Both the position numbers and the translations under genes were made by a program. From Chitinispirillaceae bacterium (GTDB lineage: Bacteria > Fibrobacterota > Chitinivibrionia > Chitinivibrionales > Chitinispirillaceae): a stretch of 43,282 nt of DNA. The notes under the pieces were generated by a model. It ran no database searches. It saw only the letters and a list, made by a program, of their open reading frames with translations, and was not told the DNA's origin. The stretch is taken from positions 1-43,282 of the forward strand of contig JAFGHA010000234.1 of assembly GCA_016930275.1 (NCBI GenBank), in the 5' to 3' direction. This document shows positions 8,647-16,266 of this stretch, piece after piece (within the stretch, counting starts at the first letter, position 1; each line of letters begins with the position of its first letter).

Positions 8647-9681
8647 TTATTCCATGTGGCCACGCGGTACAACGAAAGCATCGATGCGGGATGATTCACT
8701 CCGTTGACGGTGTCTCCGGAGTGCCGAAGAAATGATTTCGCCGATCAGATCCGTATAGCGCAATCCCCGCAACTGCCACATTATAGGAAGGTCGGAGTGG
8801 GTCGGATGAAGCCCGGCAAGCGGATTGAGTTCCAGAAAACAGGGCATGCCGTTGGTATCTGCCCTGAAATCAATACGCCCGGCGTCACGGCACCCGAGCT
8901 TTCTCCAGATGTGCAGCGCCATTTCGGCGGCATCGTCGGCGAAGCGGTCTGTTGCCAGACGATAATCGATCAGCTGTTCACAGAATTCCTTCGCCCGGTA
9001 GGAGTAGATACCGTGATCCGTATGTTCTCTATAACAGACTTCGAGTACTCCCGCCACCCGGGCGCTGCTCCCGGTACCGGTAATCCCGACGGTTACTTCA
9101 CGACCGGGCAGAAAGGTTTCCACCAGTACCGGTTGATGATACCTTCCGATCAACTCGCATGCGACCGCAGAGAGATCCTCAGCGGTTTCAACACGGGATC
9201 GTTCGTCGATACCCTTGCTGGTACCTTCGGCAACCGGCTTGACGAAAAGTGGAAACGGCGGCAGGTCGTTGGAAATACAGTCTTCTTCGGTGGTGATAAC
9301 GGCGAAATCAGGCGTCGGAATTCCCATTTGCCGCACCAGTTCCTTGGCGACCGGTTTACTATGGGTCAGGCTGATGATCAGTGAGTCCGAAAATGTGACC
9401 GGTATCCGGTAAGCCTCGAGAAGCGACGGTACCTGCGCCTCCCGTGAGGCCCCGAACATTCCCTCGGTGATATTGAATACCATGTCCCACCGGTTCCCGG
9501 AAGCCAGCGAGGTCACCAGAGCAAAAACATTGCCGATACGTTCTGTTGAAAAACCGTTCTCCTGCAATGCATTTTCAATCGCCGAAACGGTCTCCTCGCT
9601 GTCGAACTCCGCTGTTTCTTCTTCAGAGAATCCTGAGGCGAGGTAGTCAGACCGCAGATCATAGGTCAGTCCTATTTTCAT
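8647..9681 (-). CDS. ATP-grasp ligase, D-Ala-D-Ala-ligase-like (first of pair)
   Basis: This 344-residue protein starts MKIGLTYDLRSDYL and shows D-Ala-D-Ala ligase architecture. It has LFVKPVAEGTSKGI (Lys148 and the loop after Glu152), VETFLPGREVTVGI, and metal ligands in RIDFRAD (Asp271) and LELNPLAGL (Glu284, Asn286). LELNPLAGL corresponds to the E-x-N-x-x-P-G-x motif of true ligases, so a catalytic enzyme is expected. It differs clearly from its downstream neighbour, so the two are probably not a recent duplication and may catalyse successive condensations. A housekeeping ddl would normally lie in a cell-wall cluster; position behind an aminomutase argues for a specialised role. The gene is separated by 182 bases from the aminomutase gene, a gap that holds an inverted repeat. 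Confidence 0.82.
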   Translation of the reverse strand: MKIGLTYDLRSDYLASGFSEEETAEFDSEETVSAIENALQENGFSTERIGNVFALVTSLASGNRWDMVFNITEGMFGASREAQVPSLLEAYRIPVTFSDSLIISLTHSKPVAKELVRQMGIPTPDFAVITTEEDCISNDLPPFPLFVKPVAEGTSKGIDERSRVETAEDLSAVACELIGRYHQPVLVETFLPGREVTVGITGTGSSARVAGVLEVCYREHTDHGIYSYRAKEFCEQLIDYRLATDRFADDAAEMALHIWRKLGCRDAGRIDFRADTNGMPCFLELNPLAGLHPTHSDLPIMWQLRGLRYTDLIGEIISSALRRHRQRSESSRIDAFVVPRGHME

Positions 9682-9741
9682 TTCAGAATCATTCCTTCGT
9701 GAAGGTGATACATCAATTCCTGTTCAGCATGATCAATTCCC

Positions 9742-9815
9742 GGCCTCTGAGGCTCTCGAAGTGACCAGAGTGCATTCAAACTTGTTTCATTTCGAGAACA
9801 CTTCGACTCAGGGAC
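9742..9815. repeat. Imperfect inverted repeat, REP-like
   Basis: The left arm 9742-9763 (GGCCTCTGAG plus TCTCGAAGTG) is the imperfect reverse complement of 9799-9815 (CACTTCGACTCAGGGAC). It resembles intergenic palindromes with CTGAG...TCGAAG cores that I have seen in many bacterial genomes. It lies between the aminomutase gene and the first ATP-grasp gene, so it may affect mRNA stability between them. Confidence 0.5.
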
Positions 9816-9863
9816 CATCTCAGTGAGCGTTTTCTACTGAACCTGCGCAAATCTGAACAGATA

Positions 9864-11198
9864 CTATTTCCCGGTTTCCAATCGGGATACCCCTGATCCC
9901 GGGGCGGTATCCGGATAAACGAATAACTTTCCCTCATAATTTACAAGGATGAGTTCTGATTTCTTGCGCCCGTACTGACGGTTCGGCTCAATAGGAATCT
10001 TACCGCCTCCTCCGGGAGCATCGATCACGTACCGGGGAACAGCATACCCGCTGGTGTTTCCCTGCAGGTCCGAAATAATCTCGATACCCTTCGCCACCGG
10101 TGTTCTGAAATGCGCCGATCCGGTAATGGGATCACATTGGTACAGGTAATAGGGTTTCACACGGATCTTCATCAGTGAGTGGTAGAGAGCCCGCAGTGTA
10201 GCGGTATCATCATTGATTCCGGAGAGCAGTACCGTCTGACTGCCGAGCGGTATTCCGGCATCGGCGAGCATGGTGCATGCCCGTCGAACCTCGGGAGTTA
10301 TTTCATACGGATGGGTAAAATGGATACTCATCCAGAGCGGATGGTACCGTTTGAGCATACTGATGAGTTTTCCGGTAATCCGTTGCGGCAACACCACCGG
10401 TGCTTTGGTACCGATGCGGATAATTTCAACGTGCGGTATTTTGCGCAGTTCTCCGAGTATCCATTCAATACGCATATCATCAAGGGTCAGCGGGTCACCG
10501 CCTGACAGAAGGACATCGCGTATCGAGGGATTCGAAGCGATATACGACAACGCGCGCAGCATACGTTTGCGGTACGAATGCAACTGTATCGCATGATTAC
10601 CCACCATACGCGACCGGGTACAATACCGGCAGTAGGTGGAACACCATGTGGTCACCAGAAAAAGCACCCGGTCGGGATACCGGTGTATTATCCCCGGCAC
10701 GGGACTCATGCTGTCCTCGCATAACGGGTCATCCGATTCGCCGGTTGACAGGGTGAATTCATCGTCCACCGGTATCACGGTGCGCCGCAGCGGATGCCGC
10801 GGTTCTCCGGAATCGAGCAGCGATGCATAATAGGGGGTAATCGCAAACGGGAGGATCGTCCCTTTACGGTAAAGCGCCTTGCGCTCTTCAGGCGACAGCG
10901 ACAGCATCTTTTCGAGCTGGTCAACCGTATCGACACGATGGGTAACCTGCCAGCGCCAGTTGTCCCACTGCGCCTTGGTAACATCCGGGTAAAACTTTTT
11001 CCGGAACTGAAGAGTTCCGCCCGACAGCCTGCAGATTCTATCCGGAGCGACTGAAACCGGTGCCGTTGTTTGAACACTTTTCCGGGAGCCACCAGCCGAC
11101 CATGCCGTCAGCGACTTCGAAGGTAGTCTGTAATGTAAAGACGATGCACATTCCTGCTCTGCGGAAGCGGGGCTTGTCTGCCCGGCACACTGTCTCAT
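9864..11198 (-). CDS. kamA: Lysine 2,3-aminomutase family radical SAM enzyme
   Basis: The 444-residue protein belongs to the KamA family, which uses SAM, a 4Fe-4S cluster and PLP to move the alpha-amino group of lysine to the beta carbon. The cluster cysteines are Cys186, Cys190 and Cys193 (CSTYCRYC), and SGGDPL at 232-237 is the SAM-contact motif. Lys400 in PGGGGK is the PLP lysine. Asp356 (CDPITG) and Asp393 (VIDAPGG) correspond to the residues that hold the lysine side-chain amine, which favours lysine as substrate. The C-terminal zinc-binding cysteines of clostridial enzymes are missing, and residues 1-65 are a Ser/Thr-rich extension. The ATG at 11198 was chosen over upstream frames because AAGGAGAAGG lies just before it. 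It heads an operon with two ATP-grasp ligases. Confidence 0.9.
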   Translation of the reverse strand: MRQCAGQTSPASAEQECASSLHYRLPSKSLTAWSAGGSRKSVQTTAPVSVAPDRICRLSGGTLQFRKKFYPDVTKAQWDNWRWQVTHRVDTVDQLEKMLSLSPEERKALYRKGTILPFAITPYYASLLDSGEPRHPLRRTVIPVDDEFTLSTGESDDPLCEDSMSPVPGIIHRYPDRVLFLVTTWCSTYCRYCTRSRMVGNHAIQLHSYRKRMLRALSYIASNPSIRDVLLSGGDPLTLDDMRIEWILGELRKIPHVEIIRIGTKAPVVLPQRITGKLISMLKRYHPLWMSIHFTHPYEITPEVRRACTMLADAGIPLGSQTVLLSGINDDTATLRALYHSLMKIRVKPYYLYQCDPITGSAHFRTPVAKGIEIISDLQGNTSGYAVPRYVIDAPGGGGKIPIEPNRQYGRKKSELILVNYEGKLFVYPDTAPGSGVSRLETGK

Positions 11199-11236
11199 TG
11201 TTTTCCCTTCTCCTTGCAGTATTGATGATGTGAATC

Positions 11237-11260
11237 GTGTGTATTTATCCGAATACACAC
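11237..11260 (-). promoter_or_regulatory. Palindrome upstream of kamA, possible operator
   Basis: GTGTGTATT (11237-11245) and AATACACAC (11252-11260) form a perfect nine-base inverted repeat with a six-base spacer, 39-62 bases before the kamA start. A possible minus-strand promoter (TTGCTT, 16 bases, TACATA) lies just upstream, which would place the palindrome around the transcription start. It could be a repressor site or a leader hairpin; no known regulator motif is recognised. Confidence 0.5.
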
Positions 11261-11606
11261 AATCGTTATGTAACCTCGGAAAAATTAAAAGCAAAGATCG
11301 TTCCCGGAAGTTCGATTTTAATAAAAGGCGGTAAAAGATCTGTGAAGGCTGTTTTTTTTTGAGCGGTTATAAAAAAATAGGAACCATCGTGACCCATTCA
11401 TGCCGGTGAAGTCATGGCAGTTCCTGAAAAAGCAGCTGTTTTTTTATACTTCGTTTCACTTTTATCCCGAAACAAACATCAAAAGTATATATTGATACAA
11501 TCCCTCAAACCGATAAATCAGGGTTTTTATCAGTTCCGAGATCATAGCAGGTAAAAACCGGCGTCAGGATTCATCTGAAAAATGAAAGTCGAAGGGTGTG
11601 AACTAC
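11261..11606. other. Divergent intergenic region between kamA and GH172 gene
   Basis: This AT-rich region carries the promoters of two divergent operons. It contains several T runs (for example ten T near 11350) and a TATATATTGATACAAT stretch near 11485-11500 that may include the -10 element for the GH172 gene, but no matching -35 hexamer is obvious. GATAAA/TTTATC forms a small inverted repeat near 11513-11530. No gene is visible. Confidence 0.35.
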
Positions 11607-13448
11607 GTGTATAAAATAATCGTGTTTTTGGCGGTCACCTTTCCATCTCTTGCCGAGAACACTCAGAAGGTACCATTCGAGCGGCTGCTTCGCGAAATGG
11701 TCGATCTGAAAACGCTTTCAGAGTACCCGGACCCGCCGTTCATTGCCGGTCGTTTCAGTAGCTGTGAAGCATCGTCACCGCTGGATTCTGTACCTGCCGG
11801 ATTCGGCAATTACGATCATGGTTTTTACCTCGATTCACTTCCGGAAGGGCTGCTTATGATGGACGCAGAAGGGCCGGGAGTCATTACTCATATCTGGAGT
11901 GCCAATTCAAATGGCATGCTGGTTTTTTTTCTCGACAGCAGCGCCACTCCCTCCTGGACAGTGCCGATGAAAACACTCCTCGACGGCTCCGGAGAGATTC
12001 CCCCACCGTTCTCCCATATCGCGGCACGGGGTGAAAACTGCTATTTTCCTATTCCCTATCAGAAACATTGCAGCGTTTTTTATCGCGGATCGGCTCCGGA
12101 TATTTATTATCATATTGATTACCGTACCTATCCGGAAAACACCGACCTGCCGACCTTCGATACTTTAATGCTCGATGACTACGCTGAATTGATCGATTCC
12201 GTCGCCACACTGCTTTCCGACTCGACGGAAGCCCAAAGGCAGGAAAACAGTGACTCCGTTTTCTCCTGCTCCATCGAACCGGGTGCGACCGTTACCGCTG
12301 CACGGCTCGACGGTCCCGGTGCGATCTCGAGGTTGACCTTCTCGTCACCTGACGGTTTCACCCCCGGATTCTTACGTTCCTGTATTCTCGAGATCACGTT
12401 CGATGGTGTCTCCTCCCCTCAGATTCGTCTGCCGCTTGGTGATTTCTTCGGATCAGTCAATCGGTATCGGCCATACTGGACCCTTCCCGTGAGTATCACC
12501 CGCAACGGAATAATGACTTCACGATGGTATATGCCATACCGGACTCACGCGACCGTTCGCCTTGTCAATCTCGGCCAAAAAACGGGTTCCTGCTCGATTG
12601 GAATAACCGGCAGTTCGGCCGAATGGACCAGCAACACGATGTACTTTCATGCACGCTGGCGACAGGATCCGGCAATAATCATCGATAAACATCTCTACTG
12701 GAACATTTATATGGCTTCTCCGCTCCGTACCCACCCGATGAACCATATCACCGGTAAAGGGGTTCATGTAGGAACACAACTGCAGATCTGGAATCTGCAA
12801 AATGCATGGTGGGGTGAGGGTGACGATAAAATCACCATCGACGATAAACCGGAACAAAACATTCTGGGTACCGGTACCGAAGACTATTTCGGTTACGCGT
12901 GGTCAACGACTGATTCCTTCAGTCACGCCTACCACGCACAGCCGTATTCAGACGGACATAATGGATTTACCGTTAATTCTCGTTTTCATATCAGCGATCC
13001 GCAACCCTTCACCTCATCCTACCGGTTCGATATGGAAATTCAGACCGCAGCCATGCCGACTTCCATCGATTTCGGCAGAACCGTATTTTTTTATGCTCTC
13101 GGAACAGCGACCACCGATCATGACAGCCTTACTGCGGACGACCTCTTCCTGCGGGAGGATTTCACCGTGGCGAATCGTTCGCCGGCACCACCGCCCGCGG
13201 TACCGGTGGAGCGACGAGTTCCGGTACTGTACGTTGCGAGACGGAATATGCTCATCATCCCGGGGGATATTCCGTTGAAGGGCCATGCAATTCTGCGGGT
13301 ATTTCGTGCCGACGGCAGATTGGTTTTTACGCGGATTATGGAGCATCCCGGTTTCGTCAGCACCTCCGCACTTTCCGCCGGTGTCTATCTTGCGGATCTG
13401 TCGGCGAACCACCGCAACTGCCGGATCAGGTTCCTCATCGGACGGTAA
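11607..13448 (+). CDS. Secreted GH172 (DUF2961) glycoside hydrolase with C-terminal tail
   Basis: The 613-residue protein matches DUF2961, the GH172 family whose characterised members act on fructofuranose- or arabinofuranose-containing glycans. Signature segments are LPLGDFFGS, WWGEGDDKI and GTGTEDYFG. The candidate catalytic glutamates are Glu404 (WWGEGDD) and Glu425 (GTGTED). Their 21-residue spacing equals that of the two catalytic glutamates I recall for the Bifidobacterium difructose-anhydride enzyme. A signal peptide ends near PSLA|EN. The last 75 residues (AILRVFRADGRLVFT, LSAGVYLADLS) resemble a C-terminal sorting or FlgD-like beta-sandwich. GAAGGG at 11591-11596 fits the GTG at 11607 better than the in-frame GTG at 11598, which it almost touches. 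The next gene encodes another tailed exoprotein. Confidence 0.83.
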   Translation: MYKIIVFLAVTFPSLAENTQKVPFERLLREMVDLKTLSEYPDPPFIAGRFSSCEASSPLDSVPAGFGNYDHGFYLDSLPEGLLMMDAEGPGVITHIWSANSNGMLVFFLDSSATPSWTVPMKTLLDGSGEIPPPFSHIAARGENCYFPIPYQKHCSVFYRGSAPDIYYHIDYRTYPENTDLPTFDTLMLDDYAELIDSVATLLSDSTEAQRQENSDSVFSCSIEPGATVTAARLDGPGAISRLTFSSPDGFTPGFLRSCILEITFDGVSSPQIRLPLGDFFGSVNRYRPYWTLPVSITRNGIMTSRWYMPYRTHATVRLVNLGQKTGSCSIGITGSSAEWTSNTMYFHARWRQDPAIIIDKHLYWNIYMASPLRTHPMNHITGKGVHVGTQLQIWNLQNAWWGEGDDKITIDDKPEQNILGTGTEDYFGYAWSTTDSFSHAYHAQPYSDGHNGFTVNSRFHISDPQPFTSSYRFDMEIQTAAMPTSIDFGRTVFFYALGTATTDHDSLTADDLFLREDFTVANRSPAPPPAVPVERRVPVLYVARRNMLIIPGDIPLKGHAILRVFRADGRLVFTRIMEHPGFVSTSALSAGVYLADLSANHRNCRIRFLIGR

Positions 13449-13574
13449 GTGGACCCGGTTGTTTCAAAAATGCCCTGCGGCAGCCCGCTATTTAGTATGT
13501 TTTTATCACCTGCTCAGAAAACCTGTTTCAACAGGCGGGAGATCTTGTTGTCATGTCGATTCTTTAAGCATTAA

Positions 13575-13587
13575 GGGGGGGGGTACC
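13575..13587 (+). promoter_or_regulatory. Nine-G tract acting as ribosome binding site
   Basis: Nine consecutive G (13575-13583), preceded by TTAA, lie four bases before the ATG of the DUF4380 gene. The tract is the only Shine-Dalgarno candidate. Its length sets the spacing to the start codon, so slippage could tune translation. A CCTGTT/AACAGG hairpin lies upstream at 13522-13535. Confidence 0.55.
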
Positions 13588-15186
13588 ATGTCTTCAATAA
13601 TAAGAACTTTCGGATATTGCATACTGTTAACCCGAATTCTTTCAGCGCAAACCTACGATGTCACGCTCGAGAAAGCAACCGGCTACAACGGCTGGACCTC
13701 AAACTGGAACATGGTTTACACGATGAAAAACGATATCGCCACCGTTGCCGTGGTTCCCAAACTCGGCGGGCGGGTGATGCAGTATAATCTCGGTACCGAT
13801 GCGTCGATCTATATCGAGAATGATCAGCAAACTCCAACCTCGGGAAATGACTTGGTCGGCGGATTCAGAATGCTGCCCTCTCCTCAGGCGGACTTCGGCT
13901 GGCCCTCTCCCCCGAATCTTGACTTCAATCCCTACACGTGTACCGAGCGGACAACCGGTACCGATTCAACCGTACTCTACCTTGAAAGTCAGGTTGAAAA
14001 CAGTACCGACAGCAAATATCAGAAACATACCGGCCTGCAATTCGCGCGATCAATTACCCTGTATAAAGCCTCGACCAGGGTAAAAGTCGAAATGACCATG
14101 CGCAACAAAGGAACCCAGAGCATGACGCACGGCATCTGGGACATCACACAGACCAATGCTCCGAACTCGAACTGCTGGGTGTACTTTCAGCGCAACGCTT
14201 CCAGTACGCTCGGTGGAGGGAAAGGGTTCGTCCAGTATATGGGTGAAAGCCCCGACGCCGCGGCGGCGGCGGAAGCCGCGACACAGTGGAAACCCGATGC
14301 TGCCGAAGGCAACATCATGGGAGTCCAGTTTCTTAAAAAAGTCGGTAAGATCGGTGCGGACTGCAGGGCGGGCTGGATCTGTTTCAACAACCGGCAGAGC
14401 GGGTATGCCTACGTCAAGACGTTCACCTATGAAAACGGTAAAAACTATCCCGACAGCGGGGCATCGGTCCAGGCGTACATCTATAAAGATTACGATATGA
14501 TGGAAGTCGAAGTACTCGGTCCGCTCGTGACCCTTGCGGCCGGCGATTCAACGAAACTGATTGAAAACTGGTACGCCGCCCGTTCGTTCGGGCCGGTGCT
14601 TGACGTTCGCACCACCGGCCTCATCACGAAAAAACTGGCCGTCGGGGAGAGCAACGGTACGGTCGCGATCAGCGGCACCTTCGGGCTCTTTCAGCCCGGT
14701 ACCGTCAAGGTGCAGTTATGCAGTGCCTCCGGATCGGTAGTCGGCGTTGTCGACAGTTTCACCGTCACCCCGACCGATTCTCTACGGGTCAACAGCTCGT
14801 ATGCCACCGCCCCCGGAGCCGAAAGCGGTACCGTTCGTCTCGCGGTATTCGATCTGCAGGGGGCCATGATCGGAACTCTCGACTCCTCAACCACACCGGT
14901 ACCATTACCCGCCGTCGGTATCGGAACCGCGGAGTCGCTCTCCGGCAGTCGCCGCCTGCAGACGGCCCTCGCATGCAGTAATGGGTCACTCCTGATAGAT
15001 GTACCGGTTGAAGGAAGGTCAACGATAAAAGTCTTTTCAATCAATGGCCGTCAACTTGGATCCTTTTCCGGAAATGCGCCGTACCATTATTCCATGAATC
15101 TCTCCGACCTCTCATCAGGGGTGCTGCTGGTGAATATTGAAGGCGATGGAGCTGCGGAAACCCGGTACATAAACCTTTACCGGTAA
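13588..15186 (+). CDS. Secreted DUF4380-type protein with C-terminal sorting-like domain
   Basis: The 532-residue product has a signal peptide ending near LSA|QTYDV. Residues about 25-330 match DUF4380, including VVPKLGGRVMQY, a DLVGGF segment and FGWPSPPNLDF. DUF4380 is thought to have a galactose-mutarotase-like fold, but its biochemical role is not established, so a sugar-binding role is an inference. The final 80 residues (IKVFSINGRQLGSF, LSDLSSGVLLVNIEG, RYINLYR) look like a T9SS type A C-terminal domain. The frame opens at 13285 inside the preceding gene, but the ATG at 13588 directly precedes the signal peptide and has the G-rich ribosome site. With the GH172 gene 139 bases upstream it may form a two-gene glycan-related unit. 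Confidence 0.75.
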   Translation: MSSIIRTFGYCILLTRILSAQTYDVTLEKATGYNGWTSNWNMVYTMKNDIATVAVVPKLGGRVMQYNLGTDASIYIENDQQTPTSGNDLVGGFRMLPSPQADFGWPSPPNLDFNPYTCTERTTGTDSTVLYLESQVENSTDSKYQKHTGLQFARSITLYKASTRVKVEMTMRNKGTQSMTHGIWDITQTNAPNSNCWVYFQRNASSTLGGGKGFVQYMGESPDAAAAAEAATQWKPDAAEGNIMGVQFLKKVGKIGADCRAGWICFNNRQSGYAYVKTFTYENGKNYPDSGASVQAYIYKDYDMMEVEVLGPLVTLAAGDSTKLIENWYAARSFGPVLDVRTTGLITKKLAVGESNGTVAISGTFGLFQPGTVKVQLCSASGSVVGVVDSFTVTPTDSLRVNSSYATAPGAESGTVRLAVFDLQGAMIGTLDSSTTPVPLPAVGIGTAESLSGSRRLQTALACSNGSLLIDVPVEGRSTIKVFSINGRQLGSFSGNAPYHYSMNLSDLSSGVLLVNIEGDGAAETRYINLYR

Positions 15187-15207
15187 GCCTTATTGAGTCA
15201 TCGGTCT

Positions 15208-15223
15208 TTTCGGGCGCCCGAAA
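15208..15223. repeat. Sixteen-base perfect palindrome after DUF4380 gene
   Basis: TTTCGGGCGCCCGAAA is fully self-complementary and lies 21 bases after the DUF4380 stop. It could form a hairpin in mRNA, but no T run follows, so it is not a classical terminator. The rest of 15187-15461 shows no gene. Confidence 0.4.
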
Positions 15224-15461
15224 TCGCCGTTTACTGCAACGGCTCATACCGAAATCCTGCACCGGCAGTATAAGCGATACTGCGTTTCTCGGCCCTGCGA
15301 CTCTTATCCGGTGCATTATTCCGGTCACGAACGTATAATTTACTCCGTGTATTCACCTTCATTACGGCATGAAACATTTTATATACGGGTAGCTTATCCG
15401 TCGTACCGATACCCCCGTATTTCACCTTTTCACCCTCCACTCTTTCAAAAAGGAGCGCTCA

Positions 15462-16265
15462 GTGGATAATCCCTTCGTAGGAAAACTGACGATCGGCCAG
15501 ACGCTTGACCGTGGAATCCGTCTCTATAAAAAAACATTTAAAACGGTATTTCTCCTGCTCGTACTCCCCTTCGCGCTCGGTGTGTTCAATATGAAATACA
15601 TCCTGGTTCCGGATCCTCAGCACCCATTCGCTTTTTTCACTCCATTGTATTTCCTTTCGATGCTGCTTGGCATGTGGTCGTGGATCGTCATTATCCGCTA
15701 TATATATAAAGTCAGCATGGAAGAAACTTTGGAATTCGGAGCGATAATCCGACTGGCGACCTGGTCCGACCTGTTTCTGATTATTACAGGAATTATATGG
15801 TATATCATGCTGATTCTGGGCATGGTCGCGCTTGTTGTGCCGTTTTTCTACATTTTAAATATCTGTATGGTGGGAATGGTGATCGTTATTGTTGAAAAAA
15901 AATATTTCTTCAACGGAATTGGGCGGACCTTCTCGCTCACCAAAGGAAAATGGTGGAAAACATTTGTCATCAATATCGTCACCCTGCTGATCCTGAGCGT
16001 CCCTGCGGGAATCGGCATGTACTTCTTCTTTGTACCGATCATGAAATCATCGATGAATACCGCGAGCGGCGCCGCTCCGGGAGGGGTTATGACTCCTGCC
16101 GCCGTCATAGGCATGATTGTCTATATGGTTATCATCGCACTGGTTTACCCACTGTTCGTCACGATAAACGTCGTTCACTACAACAGCCTGAAATCGGAAA
16201 AAGAAAATATTGACATCTCACAACAACTTGACCATCTTGGGGAAACATCCGAAAAGGATGTGTAA
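15462..16265 (+). CDS. Multi-pass membrane protein, first gene of MoxR-DUF58 operon
   Basis: The 267-residue protein has about six hydrophobic segments (near residues 28-47, 60-85, 102-135, 137-150, 168-190 and 210-235) and begins with a cytoplasmic segment GKLTIGQTLDRGIRLYKKTFKTVF. That N-terminus (L-x-x-x-x-x-LDxGxRLY+xxF) resembles the membrane domain found beside glycerophosphodiester phosphodiesterases and in proteins that accompany DUF4129 genes. No catalytic residues are seen, so a scaffolding or regulatory role in the membrane is more likely than an enzyme. The start is GTG, seven bases after AAAAAGGAG. The next gene begins one base after its stop. Confidence 0.7.
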   Translation: MDNPFVGKLTIGQTLDRGIRLYKKTFKTVFLLLVLPFALGVFNMKYILVPDPQHPFAFFTPLYFLSMLLGMWSWIVIIRYIYKVSMEETLEFGAIIRLATWSDLFLIITGIIWYIMLILGMVALVVPFFYILNICMVGMVIVIVEKKYFFNGIGRTFSLTKGKWWKTFVINIVTLLILSVPAGIGMYFFFVPIMKSSMNTASGAAPGGVMTPAAVIGMIVYMVIIALVYPLFVTINVVHYNSLKSEKENIDISQQLDHLGETSEKDV

Positions 16266-16266
16266 C

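Noticed and set aside
15208..15223. Palindrome as terminator of the DUF4380 gene
   Set aside because: Perfect stem, but no T run follows; kept only as a palindrome.
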